DNA of 64,000 bases, from positions 310,001-374,000 of the forward strand of contig NZ_JHYG01000001.1 of assembly GCF_000687875.1 (NCBI RefSeq), given 5' to 3'. Below, one piece after another: positions 1-8,053 of the stretch (position 1 is the stretch's first letter; each line of letters starts with the position of its first letter). The notes under the pieces are model-generated. The model made no database searches. It was not told the DNA's origin and worked only from the letters and a program-made list of their open reading frames with translations. The stretch is from Acidocella facilis ATCC 35904 (GTDB taxonomy: Bacteria; Pseudomonadota; Alphaproteobacteria; Acetobacterales; Acetobacteraceae). Position numbers and translations under genes: made by a program.

Positions 1-1422
1 CACACCCGGCCCGCCAAAGGCCAAAGTCACGCCGCTGGCGATGGTCAGCGGGGTGGTGTTGAAAATTCCGAAGAGCGGGGTTTGCGGGCCGAGCACCATG
101 ACCCCGCCGCCGGCGACATCCAGATGCACGCCCGTCGCGACCAGCCCGGCATCGATTTCCAGCGTGCTGCCGCCCAGCGCCAGCAGCGTGCCGCTGCCAT
201 CGATCATGCCGGATTGGGAAAAATCCCCGACGCTGAGCGTGCCACTGCCCTCCAGGATCGCCCCGGCGGCAAGGCTGATCCCTTCCTGGTAGTCATTCGC
301 CGCCCCGGCACCGACCACCAGCCCGTTGGCGAAATTCGCCACCGCATTGGTCCCCAGCACCAGCTCGCCCTGCAAGCTTGCCGCATTGCCGATGAGCAGC
401 TGCCCGCTCTCGATTACCGATTGCGCCGCCAGCCCCCCGAAATCATAGGCGGTGCCGCTGAGCAGCAGCGAATTGGCCGCCACCTCCAGCATGCCCCCGG
501 CGGCGATCGACAGCCCGCCGGCGGTGAGATTGCCCATCAGCGCGGTCAGCCCGGTGACGGCGAGCGTGCCGGCCAGGCTTTCCCCGCCGGTTACCAGCGT
601 TTGCCCACCCAGCGTATAGCTCGCACTCGCCGGGGCGAGGCCAACATTATACAGGAACAGATTGCCGTACGTGACCTCCTGCGGCAGCACGCCGCTGAGG
701 TTCCACAGCTCATACTCAAGATGCTGGCCGCCGGAGATGGTCGGCCCGGCAAATTCCAGACCGGTCAGCAGCGTGTTGAGCGCGCCGATCTCGTTCGCCG
801 CCAGGGTCAGCTCGATGGTGCCGCTGCCGATACCGCTGGCCGCGATCCCCGAGAGGGTGGAGTAGCCGGGCAGCATCAGCACGCCCTCGGACACGGACAA
901 AGTGAGCTGCAGCGTCTCCTGCGCGCCCAGCCCCATCGCCGCCAGGGCGCTGGCGGCGGGGTCGGCGAGCAGCAGATCGGGCAGGAGCTGCGGCTGGTTG
1001 GGCGCGATCGTCACCAGCAAGGTCGGGTCGACAAAGGCCGGAGGGCTCTGCGGCACCAGCGTCAGCGCCAGCGTGCTGCTGGCCAGGCTGCCATAATTAT
1101 CGGCGGCGAGCAGCGAGATCAGGTCAGAGCTTGTCCCGGCCGCCTCGCTGATCTGCAGGCTGGAGAGGGCCGCATTCACCTGCGCCTGCGCGCCTGAAAT
1201 CACCAGCGTGTTGCTGTTGGCCGACACCGTGGCGCCGCTGGTGGCGCTGGCACTCATCGCCGCCGCCGCGTTCGCCGCGACCAGCTTGAGCGTGATATTC
1301 GCGCCCGCATTGGGATCGTTCACCGCCAGGCCATAGGGCAGCCCGGCCAGGGAGGAGAGCGTGGGCTGTCCCTCGATGGCCGTGATCGTCGCGGGAACCT
1401 TGATGCTGATGATGCCGCTCAC
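1..1422 (-). CDS. Partial repetitive surface/secreted protein (N-terminal 474 codons)
   Basis: The minus-strand frame is open from a GTG at 1422 to the left edge, so the C-terminus lies outside the window. A stop codon lies just upstream in frame (TAA at 1434-1432), which limits the start; CTGGAG sits 2 nt before the GTG, a short spacing. The protein is almost free of Cys and Lys and rich in Gly, Ala, Ser, Thr and Leu. An N-terminal cadherin-like stretch mentions VNDPNAGAN and LAADNYGS. It is followed by degenerate beta-strand repeats with spaced G-x-L/V units (for example LTAGGLSIAAGGMLEVAANS). This resembles large beta-helix or adhesin passenger proteins. No classical signal peptide is visible, as in many type I-secreted proteins. 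Function beyond surface/secreted location is not shown. Confidence 0.6.
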   Translation of the reverse strand, partial: MSGIISIKVPATITAIEGQPTLSSLAGLPYGLAVNDPNAGANITLKLVAANAAAAMSASATSGATVSANSNTLVISGAQAQVNAALSSLQISEAAGTSSDLISLLAADNYGSLASSTLALTLVPQSPPAFVDPTLLVTIAPNQPQLLPDLLLADPAASALAAMGLGAQETLQLTLSVSEGVLMLPGYSTLSGIAASGIGSGTIELTLAANEIGALNTLLTGLEFAGPTISGGQHLEYELWNLSGVLPQEVTYGNLFLYNVGLAPASASYTLGGQTLVTGGESLAGTLAVTGLTALMGNLTAGGLSIAAGGMLEVAANSLLLSGTAYDFGGLAAQSVIESGQLLIGNAASLQGELVLGTNAVANFANGLVVGAGAANDYQEGISLAAGAILEGSGTLSVGDFSQSGMIDGSGTLLALGGSTLEIDAGLVATGVHLDVAGGGVMVLGPQTPLFGIFNTTPLTIASGVTLAFGGPGV

Positions 1423-1517
1423 AACTCCAGGTTACATGATTCGGTATCGCAATCAATCCTCAATTTGCCCGCAAACAGACATGGCCGGAAACCGCTCCCG
1501 GCCCCATACTAAGAGTC

Positions 1518-3758
1518 ATGAAGACCAGGACGAAGCAGACCGAGCCGAAAGCCCCCAAACCGCACCGGGAAACGCCGCACACCGCGCTGCCCAGCCGCGA
1601 CTCGGTGAAGCGCTTCCTGGCCGAGGCCGCCAGCCCGCCGCATTTTCGCGACGTGGTGCGCGCCTTTTCCGTTACCCCGGAGAACCGCAAGGGGCTGCGC
1701 GGCATCCTGAAATCGCTGGAGGCGGAAGGCCATGCCGAGCGCGCCGGGCGCAAGCGCTTCACCGAGGCGGGCCGGCTGCCGGAAAACGCGCTGGTCGAGG
1801 TCACCGGCATTGACCGCGATGGCGAGGCCATCGCCAAGCCGGTGCTCTGGGAAGGCCCGGGCCGCCCGCCGGTGATTTTCATGCAGCCCGAGCGCGCCGG
1901 CGCCGCCGCTCTGGCGCCGGGTGCGAAGGTGATGGCCAGGCTGCGCCAGATCGGCCCCGACAAATATGAGGGCCGCACGCTCAAGCGTGTCGAGGGCCAG
2001 AGCGGCAGCATTGTCGGGCTGTTTCATAAAACCCCTCAAGGCGGGCGGATCGAGCCGACGGAAAAGCGCCAGAAGGGCGAATGGGTCGTCCCCGCCGGCG
2101 AAACGATGGAGGCCGAGGAAGGCGAGATCGTCCGTGCCGAACCGCTGCCCGGCAAGCCCTTCGGCCCGAAGCCGGCGCGCATCACCGAGCGGCTGGGCAA
2201 TGCCAGCGATGCCCGTAATGTCAGCCTCATCGCCATCGCCCAGCACGGCATCCCGATGGAATTTTCCGAAGCCGCGCTGAAGGAGGCGAAGCGGGCGAAG
2301 AACGTGGCGCTGGGCAAGCGCACGGATTTGCGCGACCTGCCGCTGATCACCATCGACGGCGCCGATGCAAGGGATTTCGACGATGCCGTGTTCGCCGCCC
2401 CGGAGCCGCATGGCTACCGGCTGATCGTCGCCATCGCTGATGTTGCGCATTATGTGAAGCCCGGCAGCGCGCTGGACAAGGATGCCAAAGAGCGCGGCAA
2501 TAGCTGCTATTTCCCCGACCGCGTGGTGCCGATGCTGCCCGAGGAACTCTCCAACGGGCTCTGTTCGCTGAAGCCCGACGAGGAGCGCGGCTGCCTGTTC
2601 GTCGAGATGCATATCGACGTGCATGGCAACAAGCTTCGCCATCAGTTCGGGCGCGGGCTGATGCGCTCGGCGGCGCGCAAGACCTATGAGCAGGTGCAGG
2701 AAGAGTTCGAGGATAATCCCGAAAACCACGCCCATCTCTACGCCGCCTATCACGCGCTGAGCGAGGCGCGGGAGCGGCGCGGCACGCTGGATCTCGATCT
2801 GCCGGAGCGCAAGGTGAGTTTGGGCGCGGATGGGCAGGTGCAGTCCGTGGCGCCGCGCCCGCGCTTGGCCAGCCACAAGCTTATCGAGGAATTCATGATC
2901 CTCGCCAATGTCTGCGCGGCGGAGGAGCTGGAACGGCTGAAACTGCCCTGCATGTACCGCGTGCACGCCCCGCCGAGCCCGGAGAAGCTGGATAATCTGC
3001 GCAGCTTCCTTTCCACGCTGGATATTTCGCTGAAACCCAGTGACCAGCTGCATCCGCGCGATCTGGACGGGATCCTGCGCCTCGTCGCCGGCACGCCCGC
3101 CGCCACCATGGTGAATGAGACCATGCTGCGCGCCCAGAGCCAGGCGGAATATGCGCCGGACAATATCGGCCATTTCGGGCTCGCCCTTGGCCGTTATGCG
3201 CATTTCACATCGCCGATCCGCCGCTATGCGGATCTGCTGGTGCACCGCGCCCTCATCAAGGGGCTGAAGCTCGGCCGCGACGGGCTGCAAGACGATGAAA
3301 TCGCAGGGTTTGCGGACATCGCCGAGCACATCACCGCGACCGAACGCCGCGCCACCATGGCCGAGCGCGATTCCTCGGACCGTTATCTTGCGCTGTATTT
3401 GCAACACCGCGTCGGAGAGTTGTTTGCCGCCCGGATTTCGGGGGTGACGAAGTTCGGTCTCTTCGCCACTTTAACGGAAAGTGGTGCGAGCGGGTTCTTG
3501 AGTATGGCTAGTCTGCCGGACGATTTCTGGATGTTTGACGAGCGCACCCAAACCCTGTCCGGCCGCCGCAGCCGGGCGGTGTTTTCCCTGGCGCAGGAGA
3601 TCGAGGTGAGGCTGAACGAGGCAAAGCCCGTGACTGGCGGCTTGCTGCTGGGGCTGGCCGGGCTGCCGGAGGGGGCGGCTGGGCCAGTGCGCCGGCGTGC
3701 CGGCGGGCGCGTGACCCCGATGAAACCCACAAAAGCGAAGCAGAAGCGGCGCAAGTGA
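1518..3758 (+). CDS. rnr: Ribonuclease R
   Basis: This is a 746-residue 3'-to-5' exoribonuclease that degrades structured RNA in the cytoplasm. Cold-shock-like domains occupy roughly residues 60-240. The RNB catalytic domain follows, with the metal-binding motif GADARDFDDAV near residues 281-291 and the conserved TSPIRRYADLLVHR block near residue 565. An S1 RNA-binding domain lies near residues 640-720 (ISGVTKFGLFATL). A basic tail (KPTKAKQKRRK) is typical of RNase R. The length is close to the usual 750-800. The ATG at 1518 is preceded by AAGAG. The stop codon overlaps the GTG start of the following S41 protease gene (GTGA), suggesting coupled translation. Confidence 0.95.
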   Translation: MKTRTKQTEPKAPKPHRETPHTALPSRDSVKRFLAEAASPPHFRDVVRAFSVTPENRKGLRGILKSLEAEGHAERAGRKRFTEAGRLPENALVEVTGIDRDGEAIAKPVLWEGPGRPPVIFMQPERAGAAALAPGAKVMARLRQIGPDKYEGRTLKRVEGQSGSIVGLFHKTPQGGRIEPTEKRQKGEWVVPAGETMEAEEGEIVRAEPLPGKPFGPKPARITERLGNASDARNVSLIAIAQHGIPMEFSEAALKEAKRAKNVALGKRTDLRDLPLITIDGADARDFDDAVFAAPEPHGYRLIVAIADVAHYVKPGSALDKDAKERGNSCYFPDRVVPMLPEELSNGLCSLKPDEERGCLFVEMHIDVHGNKLRHQFGRGLMRSAARKTYEQVQEEFEDNPENHAHLYAAYHALSEARERRGTLDLDLPERKVSLGADGQVQSVAPRPRLASHKLIEEFMILANVCAAEELERLKLPCMYRVHAPPSPEKLDNLRSFLSTLDISLKPSDQLHPRDLDGILRLVAGTPAATMVNETMLRAQSQAEYAPDNIGHFGLALGRYAHFTSPIRRYADLLVHRALIKGLKLGRDGLQDDEIAGFADIAEHITATERRATMAERDSSDRYLALYLQHRVGELFAARISGVTKFGLFATLTESGASGFLSMASLPDDFWMFDERTQTLSGRRSRAVFSLAQEIEVRLNEAKPVTGGLLLGLAGLPEGAAGPVRRRAGGRVTPMKPTKAKQKRRK

Positions 3759-5281
3759 AGCGCGCTGGGCTGTTCTTGCTGATTTGCCTGCTGCTGCCGC
3801 CGGGGCTGTGGTGCCGCACGGCTGACGCCGCGGCCGCCACCGCGAGTTTCGACAGCGCCGCGGCCGCCAGCGTGTGGTCCGCCGCCCTCACTTACATTGC
3901 CCCGCGCGCGCTCAACCCCGTCACCATCCCGCAAATGACCATGTGGGGGCTGAACGGGCTGGCGGCGCTGGACCCCAATCTGAATACCGCCTTGCAGGAT
4001 GGCGAGGTCCGTCTGTACGGACCAGACCGGCTGCTGGCCGCCCTGCCCGCCCCGCCGCCGACCGACGCCGCCGGTTGGGGCCGGGTGGCGGCCCAGGTGG
4101 CGCTGGCCGCCTATAACGCCTCCCCGGCCCTGCGCATGGCCGGCACGCAAGGCATCATCGGCAATTTCTTCGACGAGCTGTTCAACCATTTCGACCCTTA
4201 TTCGCGCTATGAAAGCCCGGTGCAGGCGGCGCAGGACCAGCTGATGATCACCGGGCTGGGCGGCACCGGCCTGACCTTGGCGGCGAAGGGCGGCCGGGTG
4301 GTGATCGGCGCGGTGGCGGCCGACAGCCCGGCGGCGGATATCGGGCTGCAGCCGGGCATGCTGGTGACACAGGTGAACGGTCGTGCCGCCTATCCTTCGA
4401 TGGTCGAGGCGCTGAACAACGCCATGCCGGGCCTGCCCGGCAGCAAGCTCAGCCTCTCGGTGGCCGAGTCCGGTCAGGAGGCGCAAGCTCTCACCCTCAC
4501 CCGCGGCTTCATCCCGCCGCAGACGGTGTTCACCGAACCGGATCTGGCCCCGGGCATCGCGATGCTGAAAATCAGCGGCTTCAACAAGGGCACGGGCGAT
4601 CAGTTCGCCCAGGCGCTGGCCGGGGTGATGGCGCAGACGCCGCCGCCCTCGGCCCTGGTGCTGGATTTGCGCGGCAATCGCGGCGGGGTGCTGCGCCAGG
4701 CGGTGCTGGTCGCCGATTCGCTGCTGCAATCCGGCCCGATCGCCGAGACCAACGGGCGCGACCCGGATGCCGACCAGGCCTTCAAGGCCGAGGGGGCTGA
4801 CCTCACCGACGGCGCCCGCCTGGCCGTGCTGGTCGATGGGCAGACCGCGAGTGCCGCCGAAATCCTCTCCTCCGCCTTGGCCGATGATGGCCGGGCGGTG
4901 GTGATCGGCTCCGAAACGCTGGGCAAGGGGCTGGTGCAGACCGTGACCGCCCTGCCGGATGGCGGCGAGCTCTACGTGACCTGGAGCCGGGTGCTGGCGC
5001 CGCGCGGCTGGCCGCTGCAGGGCATGGGGGTGATGCCGCAGATCTGCACCAGCAACGGCCCGCAGGCGCTGAACCAGCAGCTCGCGGCGCTGGCGCAGGG
5101 CCGCAACCTGCAATCGCCGGTGCTGGCGCAGGCACGTGCGGTGCGCGCGCCGGTCAGCATCGACCGGATTCTGGCCCTACGCAGCGCCTGCCCGGCGGAT
5201 ATTGGCGGCGGGCTGGACGAGCAGGCCGCCATCGCCCTGCTCAGCAACCCGGAAATGTACCAGGCCGCACTGCTGCATTGA
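3755..5281 (+). CDS. S41-family (C-terminal processing) peptidase with PDZ domain
   Basis: This 508-residue protein starts with a GTG that overlaps the rnr stop by 4 bases. Residues 1-25 form a signal peptide (hydrophobic LFLLICLLLPPGLW, then a TADA cleavage-like site), so it should be exported to the periplasm. A PDZ domain lies around residues 165-250 (GLQPGMLVTQVNG). The S41 domain follows, with the Ser nucleophile in TASAAE at about residue 366 and the Lys general base in GKG about 25 residues later; this spacing is normal for CtpA-like proteases. Family members trim or degrade periplasmic proteins. The substrate is not shown. The N-terminal 120 residues are less conserved than those of typical CtpA. 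Confidence 0.85.
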   Translation: MKRAGLFLLICLLLPPGLWCRTADAAAATASFDSAAAASVWSAALTYIAPRALNPVTIPQMTMWGLNGLAALDPNLNTALQDGEVRLYGPDRLLAALPAPPPTDAAGWGRVAAQVALAAYNASPALRMAGTQGIIGNFFDELFNHFDPYSRYESPVQAAQDQLMITGLGGTGLTLAAKGGRVVIGAVAADSPAADIGLQPGMLVTQVNGRAAYPSMVEALNNAMPGLPGSKLSLSVAESGQEAQALTLTRGFIPPQTVFTEPDLAPGIAMLKISGFNKGTGDQFAQALAGVMAQTPPPSALVLDLRGNRGGVLRQAVLVADSLLQSGPIAETNGRDPDADQAFKAEGADLTDGARLAVLVDGQTASAAEILSSALADDGRAVVIGSETLGKGLVQTVTALPDGGELYVTWSRVLAPRGWPLQGMGVMPQICTSNGPQALNQQLAALAQGRNLQSPVLAQARAVRAPVSIDRILALRSACPADIGGGLDEQAAIALLSNPEMYQAALLH

Positions 5282-5291
5282 ACGGAAGCGC

Positions 5292-5321
5292 TTGACGACG
5301 CGTGCAAAGCTGGGCCATACG
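5292..5321 (+). promoter_or_regulatory. Candidate sigma-70 promoter of rpmG
   Basis: TTGACG at 5292-5297 is followed after 18 nt by CATACG at 5316-5321, a fair match to -35 and -10 boxes. A GGAG ribosome binding site at 5331-5334 and the rpmG ATG at 5344 lie just downstream. The gap to the upstream protease gene is only 62 nt. The match is by eye; no transcription start is known. Confidence 0.45.
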
Positions 5322-5343
5322 GCCCGCTCTGGAGATTCTTAAC

Positions 5344-5511
5344 ATGGCCAAATCAAACGTCGTTCAAATCAAGCTCGTTTCCACCGCCGACACCGGCTAC
5401 TTCTACGTGACGAAGAAGAATGCCCGCGCGCAGACTCAGAAGCTTGAGATGAACAAGTATGACCCCGTCGTGCGTAAGCACGTGAAGTTCAAGGAAGCGA
5501 AGATTAAGTAA
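5344..5511 (+). CDS. rpmG: 50S ribosomal protein L33
   Basis: This is a 55-residue basic ribosomal protein of the large subunit. It begins [20 protein letters not shown] and contains the L33 signature ([21 protein letters not shown]). The ATG at 5344 was chosen because GGAG lies 9 nt upstream and the protein then has the exact family length; the frame remains open 14 codons further upstream but without family similarity. It lacks the Cys pairs of zinc-type L33, so it is the zinc-independent form. The last 39 bases of the gene, with the following 8, are repeated in tandem directly after the stop codon (see the repeat at 5472-5567). Confidence 0.95.
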   Translation: MAKSNVVQIKLVSTADTGYFYVTKKNARAQTQKLEMNKYDPVVRKHVKFKEAKIK

Positions 5512-5567
5512 TCTTCGCGGGCGTAAGCACGTGAAGTTCAAGGAAGCGAAGATCAAGTGATCTTCGC
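5472..5567 (+). repeat. Tandem duplication of the rpmG 3' end
   Basis: Bases 5472-5518 and 5521-5567 are two 47-base copies, 49 bases apart, that differ at only two positions. The first copy holds the last 12 codons of rpmG plus its TAA. The second copy still reads as the same C-terminal peptide ending KIK but with TGA, one wobble change (ATT to ATC) and no start codon. It lies before the palindrome at 5567-5586. It looks like a recent local tandem duplication preserved at the transcript 3' end. Confidence 0.9.
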
Positions 5568-5586
5568 CCCGGGCGATCGCCCGGGG
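5567..5586. terminator. Perfect GC palindrome after rpmG, probable terminator stem
   Basis: CCCCGGGCGATCGCCCGGGG is a perfect 20-base palindrome that would fold into a strong stem in the rpmG transcript. It is followed by TTGGCTT rather than a clean T-run, so intrinsic termination is likely but not certain. Confidence 0.6.
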
Positions 5587-5624
5587 TTGGCTTAGCCCAC
5601 GCGGCTGCCAGATAATTTGGATAT

Positions 5625-5699
5625 GGCGGAGATTTCACACGAAATCCCGCCCGCTTCACCTAAATACCCTTCGAACCCAACAAGGTTAGAGGGGTATTT
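5625..5699 (+). promoter_or_regulatory. Two hairpins in the metallopeptidase leader, the second covering its Shine-Dalgarno site
   Basis: The first stem pairs 5625-5636 with 5641-5651 (loop ACAC, one bulge). The second stem pairs AAATACCC (5662-5669) with GGGTATTT (5692-5699), with an inner AACC/GGTT helix at 5674-5677 and 5684-5687. The Shine-Dalgarno sequence AGAGGGG (5688-5694) lies in the 3' side of this stem. The GTG start at 5702 follows 2 nt after the stem. Translation could therefore depend on opening the hairpin. No known riboswitch class is recognised. Confidence 0.5.
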
Positions 5700-5701
5700 T
5701 C

Positions 5702-6937
5702 GTGCGTCTATTTTCCTGCAAATCCTGCGCCCAGACGGTGTTCTTCGAGAACATCTCCTGCGAGCGTTGCGCGCACCAGTTGGGATTCGATTCAGAGACC
5801 CTGACCCTGCTGACATTGGCGCCAGACGATGACGCGCTGCGCCCGCTGGGCCACCGGACTCGCTATCGCTATTGCGAGAATGCCCAGTACGGCGCCTGCA
5901 ACTGGCTGGTGCGCGACAACGCCGAGGATGGCCTCTGCGCCGCCTGCCGGCATAACCGCACCATCCCCGACCTCTCCGTGCCGGAAAATCTGGCCGACTG
6001 GCGGAAGATGGAAATCGCCAAGCACCGGCTGTTCTACACGTTGATGCGCCTGGGCCTGCCCCTGCAGAGCATCGCCGAGGCCCCCCAAAGCGGGCTGGCG
6101 TTCGATTTCCTGGCCGACCCGCCGAGCGGCCCACGCATCCTCACCGGCCATGATGAAGGCTTGATCACCATCAACCTGAAAGAGGCGGATGACGCGATGC
6201 GCGAGAGATTCCGTGCCGAGATGGGCGAGCCCTACCGCACTTTGCTCGGCCATTTCCGCCATGAAATCGGGCATTATTACTGGAACGTACTGGTGCGCGA
6301 TGCCGGGCGCTTAAATGAATGCCGCGCGGTGTTCGGCGATGACAGCATCGATTACGGCCAGGCGCTGCAGGCCCATTACGAACAGGGCGCGCCCGCCAAC
6401 TGGGCGCAGAGCTACATCTCCGCCTACGCCACCATGCATCCCTGGGAGGATTTCGCGGAGAGCTGGGCGCATTACCTGCATATCGTCGACACGCTGGAGA
6501 CCGCCACCGCTTTCGGTCTGCGCATCCATCCGCGCCGGACGGAGAATGAGCTGCTGCATGCGGATATTGATTTCGACCCGCACCGGGCGGAGAGCGTCGA
6601 GCAGCTGATCGAGGCCTGGCTGCCGCTGACCTTCGCGATGAATTCGCTGAACCGCTCGATGGGGCAGCAGGATCTCTACCCGTTTGTGATTTCCGAAGCA
6701 GTGATCCGCAAGCTCGGCTTTATCCATGAGCTGGTGCATGGGCGTGTGGGCGGCAGCGCCACGGCGGCCGGGCCGATGCCGGCGGGGATCATCCTGCCGC
6801 GGACGCCACCCGAGCGGGACGAGCCGCCGCCCGATGGTGACGAGCCGCCGCCGGTGGACGAGCCCCCTGCCGACGCGCCGCCGATGCCACCGCCGCATGT
6901 GCCGGTGACCCCGCCGCTCAACGTGGGAATGATTTAA
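5702..6937 (+). CDS. Putative zinc-binding metallopeptidase with zinc-ribbon N-terminus
   Basis: The 411-residue protein has two zinc-ribbon-like Cys clusters at the N-terminus (CKSC and CERC within residues 1-25, then CNWL and CAACR near 65-85). A gluzincin-like motif HEIGH follows at about residues 187-191. A downstream conserved PWEDFAESWAHYL segment probably supplies the third zinc ligand. This fits the family annotated as putative zinc-binding metallopeptidase (Peptidase_Mx type), whose substrates are unknown. There is no signal peptide. The last 60 residues are a low-complexity Pro/Asp/Glu tail, beyond the usual family end. The start is GTG with AGAGGGG 7 nt upstream, buried in a hairpin. 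The TAA stop merges with the repeat element at 6935-7123. Confidence 0.75.
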   Translation: MRLFSCKSCAQTVFFENISCERCAHQLGFDSETLTLLTLAPDDDALRPLGHRTRYRYCENAQYGACNWLVRDNAEDGLCAACRHNRTIPDLSVPENLADWRKMEIAKHRLFYTLMRLGLPLQSIAEAPQSGLAFDFLADPPSGPRILTGHDEGLITINLKEADDAMRERFRAEMGEPYRTLLGHFRHEIGHYYWNVLVRDAGRLNECRAVFGDDSIDYGQALQAHYEQGAPANWAQSYISAYATMHPWEDFAESWAHYLHIVDTLETATAFGLRIHPRRTENELLHADIDFDPHRAESVEQLIEAWLPLTFAMNSLNRSMGQQDLYPFVISEAVIRKLGFIHELVHGRVGGSATAAGPMPAGIILPRTPPERDEPPPDGDEPPPVDEPPADAPPMPPPHVPVTPPLNVGMI

Positions 6938-7123
6938 AAAGTTTTTGGGCGAAGGCGCCAAAGGTTCCGGCGCTGCGTAGCAGCGTTGGAAAGGCGCCGG
7001 AGGGTGCAGCCCTTTTTTCAAAAAGGGCTGCAAAACGTTGGGGCTTTGGCAACGCCGGCGCCACCACCCCAGACGTTTGTGGGGACTTTTTGAAAAAAGT
7101 CCCCACACCCCCAAAAACTTTTA
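6935..7123. repeat. Modular hairpin element between convergent genes (family 1, copy A)
   Basis: The element fills the whole gap between two convergent stop codons. Its ends are inverted repeats, TAAAAAGTTTTTGGG on the left and CCCCCAAAAACTTTTA on the right, and each end supplies the TAA stop of the adjoining gene. Inside are hairpins at 6971-6985, 7006-7031 (GCAGCCC plus a T-run/A-run core) and 7079-7106 (GTGGGGAC plus a T-run/A-run core). An AACGTTGGGGCTTTGGC / GACGTTTG section links them. The likely role is a bidirectional transcript end, inferred from position. The same modules recur at seven other sites in the window. Confidence 0.75.
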
Positions 7124-8053
7124 GAAATGTTTCCAGCCGGCCCCGGACAAGGCCATGGGCTCACCATCGGCATCCAGAACCACCACGCCTTCACCCGGCT
7201 GGAAGCTGCCGATGCGCGTAACCGGCACCGCGCCGCAGGCCGCCCGCAATGCCGCCTCATTCTCCGGTGCCACCGCCAGCAGCAGCTCATAATCATCGCC
7301 GCCGGTCAGCCGCTGCTCCAGAACCGCATCGCCCAAAGCCGCCGCCTCAGCCGAGGCCGGCACCTGCTGCGCATTGATCACCGCCCGCAACCCGCCCGCC
7401 CGGCAGAGATGCCCAAGATCCTGCACCAGACCGTCCGAGATATCGATGGCGGCATTCACAATCCCCGCCAGCGCCAGCCCCACGCGCGGGTCCGGCAATT
7501 CCGAGCGCCGGCGCAGAAACCCGGTCGGGTCCGCCAGCTTGCCGCGCCGGACCTCCAGCCCGAGCATGGCATCGCCAATAGTGCCGGTCACGAATATCTC
7601 GTCACCTGCCCTGGCCCCGCTACGCCGCAGCGCCTGGCCCGGCGCGACATGGCCGATCAAGGTGGCGCTCAGCGCGATATCGGTGCGTGTGGAGGAGGAA
7701 TCGCCCCCCAGCAGCCCGATGCCGAATTCCGCCTGATCCTGCCCCAGCCCCTTGGCGAAGGCTTCCAGCCAGGCCTCATCCACCCGCTTCGGCAGCGCCG
7801 TGGTCAGCAGATAGCCCAAAGGCACCGCGCCCATCGCCGCCAGATCGGACAAATTCCGCCGCAACAGCTTGCGGGCGATCAAAGCCGGATCGTCATCGGA
7901 GAAGAAATGCACCGTCTCCAGCATCTGGTCGACGGTGAAAACCAGCTCTCGCCCCTTTGGTGGGGCGAGAATGGCGGCGTCATCTTTCAGGCTCAGCCCC
8001 GCCTCGGCGGCGAGCGGGGCGAAGAAGGTTTCGATCCGGCTGAATTCGTCCAT
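7121..8053 (-). CDS. thiL: Thiamine-monophosphate kinase
   Basis: This 310-residue enzyme phosphorylates thiamine monophosphate to thiamine pyrophosphate with ATP in the cytosol. It belongs to the PurM-like AIR synthase fold. Visible family motifs are LKDDAAIL near residue 22, FTVDQMLETVHF near 39, RRNLSDLAAMGA near 64, GGDSSST near 115, and the C-terminal SDGL and TGGDDYELL blocks. It is the last gene of the rib operon; its ATG overlaps the nusB TGA by one base (TGATG). ThiL next to nusB and ribH is a common arrangement in proteobacteria. The stop codon is contributed by the repeat element that follows. Confidence 0.95.
   Translation of the reverse strand: MDEFSRIETFFAPLAAEAGLSLKDDAAILAPPKGRELVFTVDQMLETVHFFSDDDPALIARKLLRRNLSDLAAMGAVPLGYLLTTALPKRVDEAWLEAFAKGLGQDQAEFGIGLLGGDSSSTRTDIALSATLIGHVAPGQALRRSGARAGDEIFVTGTIGDAMLGLEVRRGKLADPTGFLRRRSELPDPRVGLALAGIVNAAIDISDGLVQDLGHLCRAGGLRAVINAQQVPASAEAAALGDAVLEQRLTGGDDYELLLAVAPENEAALRAACGAVPVTRIGSFQPGEGVVVLDADGEPMALSGAGWKHF

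Noticed and set aside
82-1197. 371-codon plus-strand open frame
   Set aside because: Its product is Arg/Gln/His-rich with no family similarity; it is antisense to the repetitive surface protein, whose frame is open across the full region.
1509-3407. 632-codon minus-strand open frame antisense to rnr
   Set aside because: No recognisable domains and full overlap with rnr.
5661-5690. CTTCGAACCC resembling a tRNA T-loop
   Set aside because: No acceptor, D or anticodon stems surround it; it is part of the hairpin before the metallopeptidase gene.
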